A stretch of DNA of 9,006 nucleotides from Bacteroidota bacterium. Lineage in GTDB: Bacteria > Bacteroidota > Bacteroidia > Bacteroidales > Prolixibacteraceae. A program made the translations under genes and the position numbers. The DNA lies in assembly GCA_023393265.1 (NCBI GenBank), contig JAEWME010000083.1, positions 1 through 9,006 on the forward strand, written 5' to 3'. Every line of letters starts with the position of its first letter. Within the stretch, counting starts at the first letter, position 1. Below, piece after piece: positions 1-6,226 of this stretch. The notes under the pieces were generated by a model that was given only the letters and a program-made list of their open reading frames with translations, was not told the origin of the DNA and made no database searches.

Positions 1-855
1 CGGATAAACTGATACTCCTTCTTTTAGTTCGATGCTGGTTTTGGCCAATTCCACACCATCGTTTTCAATGCTCACGGTAGCATTTCCAGCCTGACAGGCA
101 TCCACTTCAAAAACAGCAGTGAGGGCAGCTTCTTTTTCCGACACCGAATTTTGCTTCAACTGCAGATCTTTAATCCGGGCTTCGTCCCAGGCTGTGAGGA
201 AAACAGGACGCCATAAGCCGCTAGACACAAGGCGTGGTCCCCAGTCCCATCCAAAGTGATAGCCAGCTTTTCGGGTGTAAACCGAAACCATTTTATTTCC
301 TTCCACCTCACCAATTTCGGCCAGATCGTTGCCTGAAACCGGAATTACATAGTCGTGTGCATCGTATTTTTTCAAGCCTTCAGTAATAGGTGAACGGAAC
401 AAAATGCGCAGCTGGTTTTCGCCCTGCTTCACCACTGGCTTGATGTTGGGCATCCATTCGCGAAACATGTTATCGGCCGAAAGCACGAGGCTGTCGTTCA
501 CATATACATCGGCATACGTGTCGAGTCCTTTGAAGTCAAGCGCAATCCGGTCGCGACCAAAAGTAGCCGCATCAACCGCAAAAGTTGTTTTATATTCCCA
601 GTTTACTTTGTCGATCCACTGAAGTTTATGCTCATTAAGCCTGTAAAAAGGATCTTCAATTTTGCCATTTGCGAGCAGATCGGTATGCACACAACCGGGA
701 ACAATTGCCGGAAGCCATTCATCTTTATCGGCCTGACGGAAACTCCACCCGTCTTTTATTTCCTGAACCGACACAAGGCTGGCGTCTTTTTTCTGGCATG
801 CAGCAAACATAAATGCAGCAAAAAACGCGAATACAAAAATTTGTCTGTCGTACAT
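1..855 (-). CDS. Beta-mannosidase, glycoside hydrolase family 2, lipoprotein (partial, N-terminal part only)
   Basis: The frame is open from an ATG at 853-855 to the left edge (285 residues, no stop), so the C-terminal two thirds are missing. Residues 1-20 form a lipoprotein signal with a hydrophobic stretch and an approximate lipobox FAAC ending at Cys20, so the enzyme is likely anchored in an envelope membrane. The mature part matches the N-terminal sugar-binding jelly roll of GH2 beta-mannosidases: VPGCVHTDLL (52-61), DPFY (68-71), WIDKVNWEY (80-88), the family-typical YHFGWDWGPRL (199-209) and GLWRPV (213-218), followed by the start of an immunoglobulin-like domain. The family removes terminal beta-1,4-linked mannose from manno-oligosaccharides or glycans. 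The catalytic glutamates lie in the TIM barrel outside the window, so activity cannot be confirmed here. It sits 81 bp downstream of the CBM9-like gene on the same strand, possibly co-transcribed. Another GH2 specificity is possible, but the FGWDWGP motif favours mannosidase. Confidence 0.9.
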   Translation of the reverse strand, partial: MYDRQIFVFAFFAAFMFAACQKKDASLVSVQEIKDGWSFRQADKDEWLPAIVPGCVHTDLLANGKIEDPFYRLNEHKLQWIDKVNWEYKTTFAVDAATFGRDRIALDFKGLDTYADVYVNDSLVLSADNMFREWMPNIKPVVKQGENQLRILFRSPITEGLKKYDAHDYVIPVSGNDLAEIGEVEGNKMVSVYTRKAGYHFGWDWGPRLVSSGLWRPVFLTAWDEARIKDLQLKQNSVSEKEAALTAVFEVDACQAGNATVSIENDGVELAKTSIELKEGVSVYP

Positions 856-883
856 GGTCTGTTTTAATTGGTATTAAGAGTTT

Positions 884-912
884 CAAAAATGCAAAAAAAT
901 AGCGAAGTACAA
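884..912 (-). promoter_or_regulatory. Possible promoter of the beta-mannosidase gene
   Basis: Read leftward, TTG (912-910) is followed after 18 bp by CATTTTTG (891-884). This is one mismatch from the Bacteroidota -7 consensus TAnnTTTG at near-normal spacing, and it would give a leader of about 20 nt before the ATG at 855. AT-rich sequence makes chance matches likely, and read-through from the upstream CBM9-like gene is an alternative. Confidence 0.3.
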
Positions 913-936
913 AAAGTGATATTTCAGTCAGAACAA

Positions 937-1584
937 TCAGTCAACGAACTCCAATCCGCCAAAAAACTCAGGACAATGGAAATTAGGTTTGTCTGTCCCG
1001 ATTTTTGTCCAGGAAACAAAGTGCGGAACACTTAAATGATCGCCGCATTTGTAAAAATTACCTCTCATTTTCGTTCCTGAAACGAAATCGATGCGATGCG
1101 AAAAAAATACGTTCCACGGAATGGCTGCCGTTATCTGCAAACTCATTTCGCCCAATTTCTCCTGAAAAGGTGAACTTCCAAGCGAAGAAACCCGGCGAAT
1201 GCGTTCAATCAAAGCGGCTTCAGCATGAACTGGCTTTTCCCCCTTTTTCCTGAATCCAAGTAAAACGGTTCCAATGCAGTTCATTTCGAGGTTATAATAG
1301 TCGTCGTTTCCTTCCGGCGAAAGGAAAAATTCCACGCAACTGTCGGTCCACACGGGGCCGTTGCTTTCGGAAGTAATCGCCATCACTGATTGTTCGGTGA
1401 CTTTGTACTGAAGAAAAAGTTCCTCATCGTTCCAGGCAATTTGAACGGAAACGTCCGGTTTGTAGGCAAAATCCTCCCAATTCACCATTTCAACCTGAAG
1501 TGGTAAAACCTCCAAATCGAGCGTTTCGGCCAAAAGTTCGAGTGGCGGCTCCGAAAAACCGTCCAGTATTTTATTGATTTTCAT
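937..1584 (-). CDS. Carbohydrate-binding family 9-like protein
   Basis: A 215-residue protein of the CBM9-like type (also seen as stand-alone 'carbohydrate-binding family 9-like' proteins in Bacteroidota). Typical signatures are the beta-strand pattern VQIAWNDEELFLQYKV (47-62), VWTDSCVEFFLSP (78-90), and the C-terminal signature with GNFYKCGD (175-182), PHFVSWTKIGTDKPNFH (187-203) and PEFFGGLEF (205-213). CBM9 domains bind ends of polysaccharides or oligosaccharides, and the ligand here is unknown. There is no signal peptide: the N-terminus MKINKILDGF is not hydrophobic, so the protein appears cytoplasmic, which is odd for a glycan-binding module. The length fits a single complete domain. It precedes the beta-mannosidase by 81 bp on the same strand, suggesting a shared glycan-related role. 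Family assignment is fairly firm; function is unknown. Confidence 0.8.
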   Translation of the reverse strand: MKINKILDGFSEPPLELLAETLDLEVLPLQVEMVNWEDFAYKPDVSVQIAWNDEELFLQYKVTEQSVMAITSESNGPVWTDSCVEFFLSPEGNDDYYNLEMNCIGTVLLGFRKKGEKPVHAEAALIERIRRVSSLGSSPFQEKLGEMSLQITAAIPWNVFFSHRIDFVSGTKMRGNFYKCGDHLSVPHFVSWTKIGTDKPNFHCPEFFGGLEFVD

Positions 1585-1662
1585 ATAATTTAAGCTTTAG
1601 CATTTTCTTGAAATTTCGTTTATCATCTGTACCATTTCGGGATATTTTTCCTCCATGCAGAT

Positions 1663-1683
1663 CAAGTTTGTTTTTCAAGCTTG
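1663..1683. repeat. Inverted repeat / stem-loop in the leader of the CBM9-like gene
   Basis: CAAGTTTG (1663-1670), loop TTTTT, CAAGCTTG (1676-1683) form an 8 bp stem with one G-T pair. It lies between the leftward -7 candidate and the CBM9-like start codon, so it could be an operator or a leader RNA hairpin. No T-tract follows on the leftward strand, so it does not look like a terminator. Confidence 0.4.
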
Positions 1684-1706
1684 TTTGCGCAACCTGAATA
1701 CTGTGT

Positions 1707-1714
1707 CAAAGATA
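1707..1714 (-). promoter_or_regulatory. Candidate -7 element for the CBM9-like gene
   Basis: Read leftward, TATCTTTG matches the Bacteroidota -7 consensus TAnnTTTG exactly. No TTG is present at the expected spacing upstream, and the implied leader is over 100 nt, so this is a weak call. Confidence 0.25.
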
Positions 1715-1775
1715 TAATTCCTGAAAGAGCGGTCGTTCTGTCGTTCAGTTTTTATTACGGTGAAACCATGCACAA

Positions 1776-1806
1776 ATGGATAATTCGTCTGTCCTGACAT
1801 GGATAA
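1776..1806. repeat. Short direct repeat ATGGATAA x2
   Basis: Identical 8-mers at 1776-1783 and 1799-1806 are spaced 23 bp start to start, roughly two helical turns, about 55 bp upstream of the rightward -33 element. This resembles the direct half-sites bound by AraC-type activators, but two 8-mers in AT-rich DNA may be chance. Confidence 0.2.
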
Positions 1807-1861
1807 ATTTCTTTTTTTTATGGAAATTTATTCGCTTCCGCGAAGCAATGACTAAGCTCAA

Positions 1862-1891
1862 TTGACTGGCATTTCATTTTTACTAATTTTG
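1862..1891 (+). promoter_or_regulatory. Bacteroidota-type promoter of the cytochrome/oxidoreductase operon
   Basis: TTG (1862-1864), an exact 19 bp spacer, and TAATTTTG (1884-1891) fit the Bacteroidota primary sigma consensus (TTG / TAnnTTTG) with no mismatch. Transcription would begin near 1898, giving a leader of about 20 nt before the ATG at 1920. It drives the three plus-strand genes ending at 5804. Confidence 0.75.
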
Positions 1892-1919
1892 GTACCTGAT
1901 CTGATAAAGACTAAACCTG

Positions 1920-3473
1920 ATGCTTAAAAAAACCGTTCATTTTCTTCGAAAGCGATTTTTCCTGATCTTCGTACTTTCTTTTGCCGGTGGCATTGCCATC
2001 ACGCTCCTAATCGGAAAAACTGCCGAATATACTTCAACCGACGAATCCTGCGCCGCATGCCACGTACACCCGCATGTTTTCGATTCGTGGAAATTATCGA
2101 CCCACTACGACAACAAAACCGGGATCAAAGTACACTGCGTTGAATGCCATTTGCCGCCCAAAGGCCAAGGATATATGAAAGAAAAAATCAGACTTGGCGC
2201 CAACGACATTTATGGTTTCTTATTTAAAGACTCTGCCGATTTTAACTGGGAAATGAAATCTGAATTGGAGCACGCGGTAAAATATATCCCGAACGAATCC
2301 TGTAAACACTGCCACCAAAACTTGTTCCCTAAAAATGTATCAGATAAAGGAATTGCGGCACACCTTTATTACGAAGAAAACGAAAAAAAACTGGATTTAC
2401 AGTGTATCAGTTGCCACCTGGATGTAGGCCATCACAACCCAAAATATAAACACAGCCAAATGACAGGCTTACCTGACAGGACAAATTACGGCAACACTCC
2501 GGCTGCTGTATTTGACAGTGCCACTGTTGTAAAAACTTTCACCAATTACACAGAACGAATTCCCGGCACATCGGTATCGTTCAACATGATTGCAGTTCCG
2601 GGTGGTACATTTCGCATGGGTAGTCCCGAAAGTGAACCATTCCATCAGCCTGATGAAGCTCCTGTTCGTGACGTCACGGTTAATTCATTCCTTATGGCCG
2701 AAGTTGAAACCACCTGGGATCAGTATTGGGCATTTTGCAGTGCCACGATGAGCGAAGGTCGCACGCCTCCGGAGGAAGTATACGCCAGAAACAGCGACCC
2801 GAATGTAGACGCGATCTCAGGCCCAACGCCACCTTTTGGCTATCCAGATCAGGGTTGGGGATTCGACAATCGCCCTGCCATTACAATGACTCATTATGCA
2901 GCGGAAACATTTTGCCAGTGGCTGTCGAAAAAGACAGGGAAAAAGTACAGGTTGCCTACTGAAGCAGAGTGGGAATACGCAGCAAGAGGAGGCACCGAAA
3001 CACCTTATTTCTTCGAGGGCAATCCCAATAACTTTTCGAACAAAGGATTCTGGCGAAAATTTAAAGATGCTGATACCGATCCGATTTCCAGATACATCAT
3101 TTATTCAAACAACAGCAAAGGAAAGACCCATCTGCCCGATGAAGTTAAGCCCAATCCATTCGGGTTAAAAAACATGCTCGGCAATGTAATGGAATATTGT
3201 GCCGACAGGTATGAACCTGATGCCTACTCGAAGAGCGGGGACAAGGTAACCAATCCGCAGGTGAATGATGGAGAAGAGTGGGTGGTGCGCGGCGGAAGTT
3301 ATGCCTCCGATGCAGCCGACGTTCGTGCAGCAGCCCGCGACCACAGTCAACACAATGCCTGGCTGAAAACCGACCCCCAGCAGCCCAAAAGCATCTGGTG
3401 GTATTCGGATGTGAAAGCAATCGGCTTCCGTGTTGTTTGCGAAACAGAAGCCTCTGATACAATAAACAAATAA
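1920..3473 (+). CDS. NapC/NirT-type tetraheme cytochrome c fused to a formylglycine-generating-enzyme-like domain
   Basis: A 517-residue fusion. A single membrane anchor (about 13-31) follows the basic start MLKKTVHFLRKR. Four CXXCH heme sites follow at 44-48, 73-77, 128-132 and 162-166, as in NapC/NirT/NrfH quinol-oxidising cytochromes, which sit on the periplasmic face of the inner membrane. From about 221 to 508 comes a SUMF1/EgtB/PvdO-type domain: VPGGTFRMGSPE (226-237), RLPTEAEWEYAARGG (344-358), GNVMEY (421-426), VVRGGSY (455-461), IGFRVVC (501-507). The cysteine pair that binds copper in true formylglycine-generating enzymes, just after the GGSY motif, is absent (ASDAADVRA follows), so classical sulfatase activation is unlikely. 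The usual distal Met after heme 1 (CXXCHxM) is His50 here. No nitrite reductase NrfA or nitrate reductase NapA is adjacent. It is the first gene of an operon, 12 bp before the Gfo/Idh/MocA gene. Domain calls are firm. The function is inference: electron transfer between quinone and the fused domain or the downstream oxidoreductase. Confidence 0.88.
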   Translation: MLKKTVHFLRKRFFLIFVLSFAGGIAITLLIGKTAEYTSTDESCAACHVHPHVFDSWKLSTHYDNKTGIKVHCVECHLPPKGQGYMKEKIRLGANDIYGFLFKDSADFNWEMKSELEHAVKYIPNESCKHCHQNLFPKNVSDKGIAAHLYYEENEKKLDLQCISCHLDVGHHNPKYKHSQMTGLPDRTNYGNTPAAVFDSATVVKTFTNYTERIPGTSVSFNMIAVPGGTFRMGSPESEPFHQPDEAPVRDVTVNSFLMAEVETTWDQYWAFCSATMSEGRTPPEEVYARNSDPNVDAISGPTPPFGYPDQGWGFDNRPAITMTHYAAETFCQWLSKKTGKKYRLPTEAEWEYAARGGTETPYFFEGNPNNFSNKGFWRKFKDADTDPISRYIIYSNNSKGKTHLPDEVKPNPFGLKNMLGNVMEYCADRYEPDAYSKSGDKVTNPQVNDGEEWVVRGGSYASDAADVRAAARDHSQHNAWLKTDPQQPKSIWWYSDVKAIGFRVVCETEASDTINK

Positions 3474-3485
3474 AAACTAACCATT

Positions 3486-4898
3486 ATGAAAGCAAATGTC
3501 AACAGACGTTCATTTTTGAAAAGCTCCGCCATAGCCGGAGCAATGGGTGCTATTGGAACAGGAAGTGCCGCTGTTTTTACTTCGTGTGCCGGTGGCGAGT
3601 CCAAAACTCAACCATTGAAAGAGCCGGGAACCTATTATATTCCTGAATTGCCAGACAAGGCAGCAAACGGCAAGCCACTGAAAGCTGGTATTGTTGGCTG
3701 TGGAGGACGCGGTTCGGGTGCAGCATTCAATTTTCTTGCTGCTGCTGACAATGTTACCATCACAGCGCTGGGAGATACTTTTGCTGACCGGCTCGAAGAT
3801 TTAGCCAAAGCATTGAAAGAAAAAGCGAACATCGACGTTCCGGCAGATCAGAAATTTGTTGGGCTGGACGCCTTCCAGAAAGTTATCGACAGCGACGTGG
3901 ACGTCATAATTACAGCCACACCGCCCAATTTCCGCCCGGAAATTTTCAAATATGCCGTAGAAAAAGGTAAACATTGTTTCCTCGAAAAACCAATTTGCGT
4001 TGATGCAGTAGGTTACCGAACCATTGTGGCAACAGCGAAACAGGCCGCAGCAAAAGGGCTTTGCGTTGTTACCGGAACCCAGCGCCACCACAACCGCGAC
4101 TATGTTGCTTCCTATCAGCAAATCATGAATGGAATGATCGGTGAAATCACCGGTGGGACTGTTTACTGGTGCGGCGGAATGCTTTGGTATAAAGATCGTG
4201 ACCCAAAATGGTCGGACCTGGAATGGATGATCCGCGACTGGGTGAATTGGTCGTGGCTGTCGGGTGACCACATCGTTGAACAACATGTTCACAATCTGGA
4301 TGTTTTCACCTGGTTTTCAGGATTGAAACCAAAATCAGCGCTCGGATTTGGCTCCCGCCAGCGACGCGTCACCGGTAATCAGTTCGATAACTTCAGCGTT
4401 GACTTCGAAATGGAAAACGGCATCCATGTTCACAGTACCTGCCGCCAGATTGACGGAACCGAAGGCGGCGTGCACGAGTTTATTCAGGGGACCAAAGGAT
4501 CATGGACTTCCAATGGACATATCATCAAAGACCTGAAGGGTAATATTTTGTGGCAGTACGACTATGAGGCAGAAAAGGCCAGCTTCAAACAAAGCGACCC
4601 ATACACATTGGAACATGTAGACTGGATTAACCACATCCGCGCCGGAAAACCGATTGATCAGGCATCGGAAACGGCTATCTCCAACATGGCTGCCATTATG
4701 GGACGTGAATCAGCCTACTCAGGAAGAATTGTTACCTGGGACGACATGACTGCTTCGTCACTTGATCTTTATCCAAAAGACATTGACATGAGCGGAAAGA
4801 TGGAAGTTGCCCAAAACGGATACGGTGCAGGAAAAGAATTTAAACTTCCTGATTTTATTCACATTGCCGGAAAACCTCAGGGAAACCAAAAAAGATAG
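3486..4898 (+). CDS. Gfo/Idh/MocA family oxidoreductase with twin-arginine signal
   Basis: A 470-residue protein. The N-terminus has a twin-arginine motif NRRSFLK (6-12), a hydrophobic stretch to about 31 and a possible lipobox FTSC ending at Cys34, so it is probably exported folded with its cofactor and perhaps lipid-anchored. The Rossmann domain starts at KAGIVGCGGRGSGAA (66-80), then GDTFADR (96-102), ATPPNFR (144-150) and the family signature FLEKPI (165-170) with catalytic Lys168. The C-terminal substrate domain carries GDHIVEQHVHNLDV (260-273) with candidate active-site His269. The family oxidises or reduces sugars, inositols and glycosides with tightly bound NAD(P). Exported members include the Zymomonas glucose-fructose oxidoreductase. 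It lies 12 bp after the cytochrome fusion and 3 bp before the TIM-barrel gene, so it is almost certainly co-transcribed. A 3-dehydrogenation of a sugar or glycoside is a reasonable guess but is not shown by the sequence. Confidence 0.9.
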   Translation: MKANVNRRSFLKSSAIAGAMGAIGTGSAAVFTSCAGGESKTQPLKEPGTYYIPELPDKAANGKPLKAGIVGCGGRGSGAAFNFLAAADNVTITALGDTFADRLEDLAKALKEKANIDVPADQKFVGLDAFQKVIDSDVDVIITATPPNFRPEIFKYAVEKGKHCFLEKPICVDAVGYRTIVATAKQAAAKGLCVVTGTQRHHNRDYVASYQQIMNGMIGEITGGTVYWCGGMLWYKDRDPKWSDLEWMIRDWVNWSWLSGDHIVEQHVHNLDVFTWFSGLKPKSALGFGSRQRRVTGNQFDNFSVDFEMENGIHVHSTCRQIDGTEGGVHEFIQGTKGSWTSNGHIIKDLKGNILWQYDYEAEKASFKQSDPYTLEHVDWINHIRAGKPIDQASETAISNMAAIMGRESAYSGRIVTWDDMTASSLDLYPKDIDMSGKMEVAQNGYGAGKEFKLPDFIHIAGKPQGNQKR

Positions 4899-4901
4899 GC
4901 C

Positions 4902-5804
4902 ATGTCCATAAACAGAAGATCATTTTTAGGAACCGCAGCTTCGGGTGCCATGCTGGCAGCTTCGGGCGGACTGTTTTCGTCGTTTAAAGGCGAAGCAAAA
5001 CCTGAGCGGAAAAAAGCTACACTTAAAATCTCCTGTCAGGAAGGAGTTGCTCCCGGCAATACGTTGGGTGAAAAGCTCGATTTCATGGAATCGCTAGGCA
5101 TCGTTGGGTTTGAACCCTGGGGCGGAGGACTTGAAAAAAGAGTGGAGGAAATTCAGAAAGCGCTGCAAAACAGGAAAATCACTACTAGTGCAATCTGTGC
5201 CGGATTTGAAGGATGGCTCATTGCCGACGATCCTGCCATCAGGAAAAAATGTATGGATTCGATGAAAGTGATCGTCGAAGCTGCTGGTGCGCTTGGCTCA
5301 ACCGGGCTCATTTTTGTTCCGGCATTCAACAACCAGCAGTCGCTTCCCGATAAAGACGCCCGGGCGCTGTTGCTCGACGAAATGCGCGAACTGGGCGAGT
5401 TTGCACTTCAGCACAAAACCCGCATTTTACTGGAGCCGCTCAACCGCGACGAATGCTATTTCTGTCGGCAGGTGGCCGACGGAGCTTCGATCATCCGCGA
5501 TGTAAAAAGCGACGGCGCTGCTGTGATGGGCGATTTCTGGCACATGACATGGGAAGAAACCAACGATCGCGCAGCATTTCTTGCTGCAGGCGATTATTTG
5601 CACCATGTGCACATAGCCAGCCGCAAACGCCGGAAAATGCCCGGAGAAGATGCAGAAGCAGATAATTATATCAACGGCTTCCGCGGATTAAAGGAAATTG
5701 GGTACAAAGATTTCATCAGTTTCGAATGTGGTTCAGTAGGCGAAAAAGAAGTCACGCTGCCTGCCGCTGTGAAACTGATTAACGAACAGTGGAAGAAGGC
5801 CTGA
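4902..5804 (+). CDS. Exported sugar isomerase/epimerase-like TIM-barrel protein
   Basis: A 300-residue protein of the AP-endonuclease-2-like TIM-barrel family (hydroxypyruvate isomerase, IolE, tagatose 3-epimerase relatives). It begins with a twin-arginine signal, NRRSFLG (4-10), and an Ala/Gly-rich hydrophobic stretch to about 25, with no lipobox. The four expected metal-binding positions are visible: Glu178 in LLEPLNR (176-182), Asp211 with His214 in GDFWHM (210-215), His237 in HHVHIA (234-239) and Glu275 in SFECG (273-277). The family isomerises, epimerises or dehydrates (keto)sugars with a divalent metal. Export to the periplasm is unusual for classic hydroxypyruvate isomerases and matches the exported oxidoreductase just upstream (3 bp gap). 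The pair suggests oxidation of a sugar to a keto form followed by rearrangement, elimination or hydration. It is the last gene of the operon, with a terminator about 25 bp downstream. The substrate is unknown. Confidence 0.87.
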   Translation: MSINRRSFLGTAASGAMLAASGGLFSSFKGEAKPERKKATLKISCQEGVAPGNTLGEKLDFMESLGIVGFEPWGGGLEKRVEEIQKALQNRKITTSAICAGFEGWLIADDPAIRKKCMDSMKVIVEAAGALGSTGLIFVPAFNNQQSLPDKDARALLLDEMRELGEFALQHKTRILLEPLNRDECYFCRQVADGASIIRDVKSDGAAVMGDFWHMTWEETNDRAAFLAAGDYLHHVHIASRKRRKMPGEDAEADNYINGFRGLKEIGYKDFISFECGSVGEKEVTLPAAVKLINEQWKKA

Positions 5805-5829
5805 CCTCAATTTTCAGGAAAAATATCAG

Positions 5830-5857
5830 CCCGGATTCAGTACGAGTCCGGGTTTTT
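5830..5857 (+). terminator. Rho-independent terminator of the three-gene operon
   Basis: A stem of 9 bp, CCCGGATTC (5830-5838) with GAGTCCGGG (5844-5852), with one G-T pair and a 5-nt loop AGTAC, is followed by TTTTT (5853-5857). It lies 26 bp after the TIM-barrel stop and 3 bp from the convergent yraN stop. A-rich sequence on its other side (about 5819-5826) may let it serve the leftward unit as well. Confidence 0.88.
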
Positions 5858-5859
5858 GC

Positions 5860-6225
5860 TTACCCAACGGGAGGATAAAAAGCGTCTTTGAAATGTTCGA
5901 TCTGCGCACTGTGTCCTGTAAAAACGATTGAGATGACATCAAATCGTGTATCTAGGTTGATGTCTTTCTCGAAAATATACGCTTCAGCGGCGTTGACCAG
6001 AAACCTGATTTTCCGGTTCGAAACAGCTTCAACCGGATGTTCATACGAAGTAGTATTCCGCGCTTTTACCTCCACAATCACCAGTTCTTTTCCGTCGCGC
6101 GCAATGATGTCGATTTCGAGGTGATGCGAGTGCCAGTTTGTTTCCAGAATCTCGTATCCCAGCGAACGGAGATGCTCAACAGCTAATGCCTCTCCTTTTT
6201 TGCCAAGTTCGGATGAATCGCTCAT
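5860..6225 (-). CDS. yraN: YraN family protein (UPF0102), nuclease-fold
   Basis: A 121-residue protein of the usual size for the family. The N-terminus has LGKKGEALAVEHL (7-19). The conserved core is LEIDIIARDG (36-45) followed by LVIVEVKAR (48-56), giving the Asp39...Glu52-x-Lys54 pattern of a PD-(D/E)XK nuclease fold, and RKI at 71-73. YraN proteins resemble Holliday junction resolvases, but their physiological role is not settled. There is no signal peptide, so it is cytoplasmic. The start ATG lies one base after the LD-carboxypeptidase stop, which implies translational coupling in the same transcript. It ends next to the shared convergent terminator. Confidence 0.92.
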   Translation of the reverse strand: MSDSSELGKKGEALAVEHLRSLGYEILETNWHSHHLEIDIIARDGKELVIVEVKARNTTSYEHPVEAVSNRKIRFLVNAAEAYIFEKDINLDTRFDVISIVFTGHSAQIEHFKDAFYPPVG

Positions 6226-6226
6226 T

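Larger units (their letters stand above)
1585..1919. other. Divergent intergenic region (335 bp), no gene seen
   Basis: This lies between the leftward CBM9-like gene and the rightward cytochrome operon. It is AT-rich and contains a rightward promoter (1862-1891), a leftward -7 candidate (1707-1714), an 8 bp stem-loop (1663-1683), a short inverted repeat GCTTC-CGC-GAAGC (1834-1846) about 15 bp upstream of the rightward -33 element, and two direct copies of ATGGATAA (1776-1783 and 1799-1806). The only small reading frame noted (1655-1717, 20 codons) has no protein-like features. The region is best read as a regulatory region for both divergent units. Confidence 0.7.

Noticed and set aside
404..867. 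Plus-strand reading frames opposite the beta-mannosidase
   Set aside because: They are antisense to a continuous minus-strand frame with clear GH2 motifs, and their translations show no protein-like features.
1655..1717. 20-codon reading frame in the divergent intergenic region
   Set aside because: It is too short, has no ribosome-binding or compositional support, and overlaps the stem-loop.
1920..2417. Cytochrome half as NrfH of a nitrite reductase or NapC of a nitrate reductase
   Set aside because: No nrfA or nap genes are adjacent, the heme 1 Met is missing, and the C-terminal fusion is not found in those proteins as known to me.
3145..3604. Minus-strand frames opposite the cytochrome fusion and Gfo/Idh/MocA genes
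   Set aside because: They overlap two well-supported plus-strand genes and have biased, unconserved-looking translations.
3801..4292. 163-codon minus-strand frame within the oxidoreductase gene
   Set aside because: It is an antisense shadow of a gene with intact Rossmann and EKP motifs.
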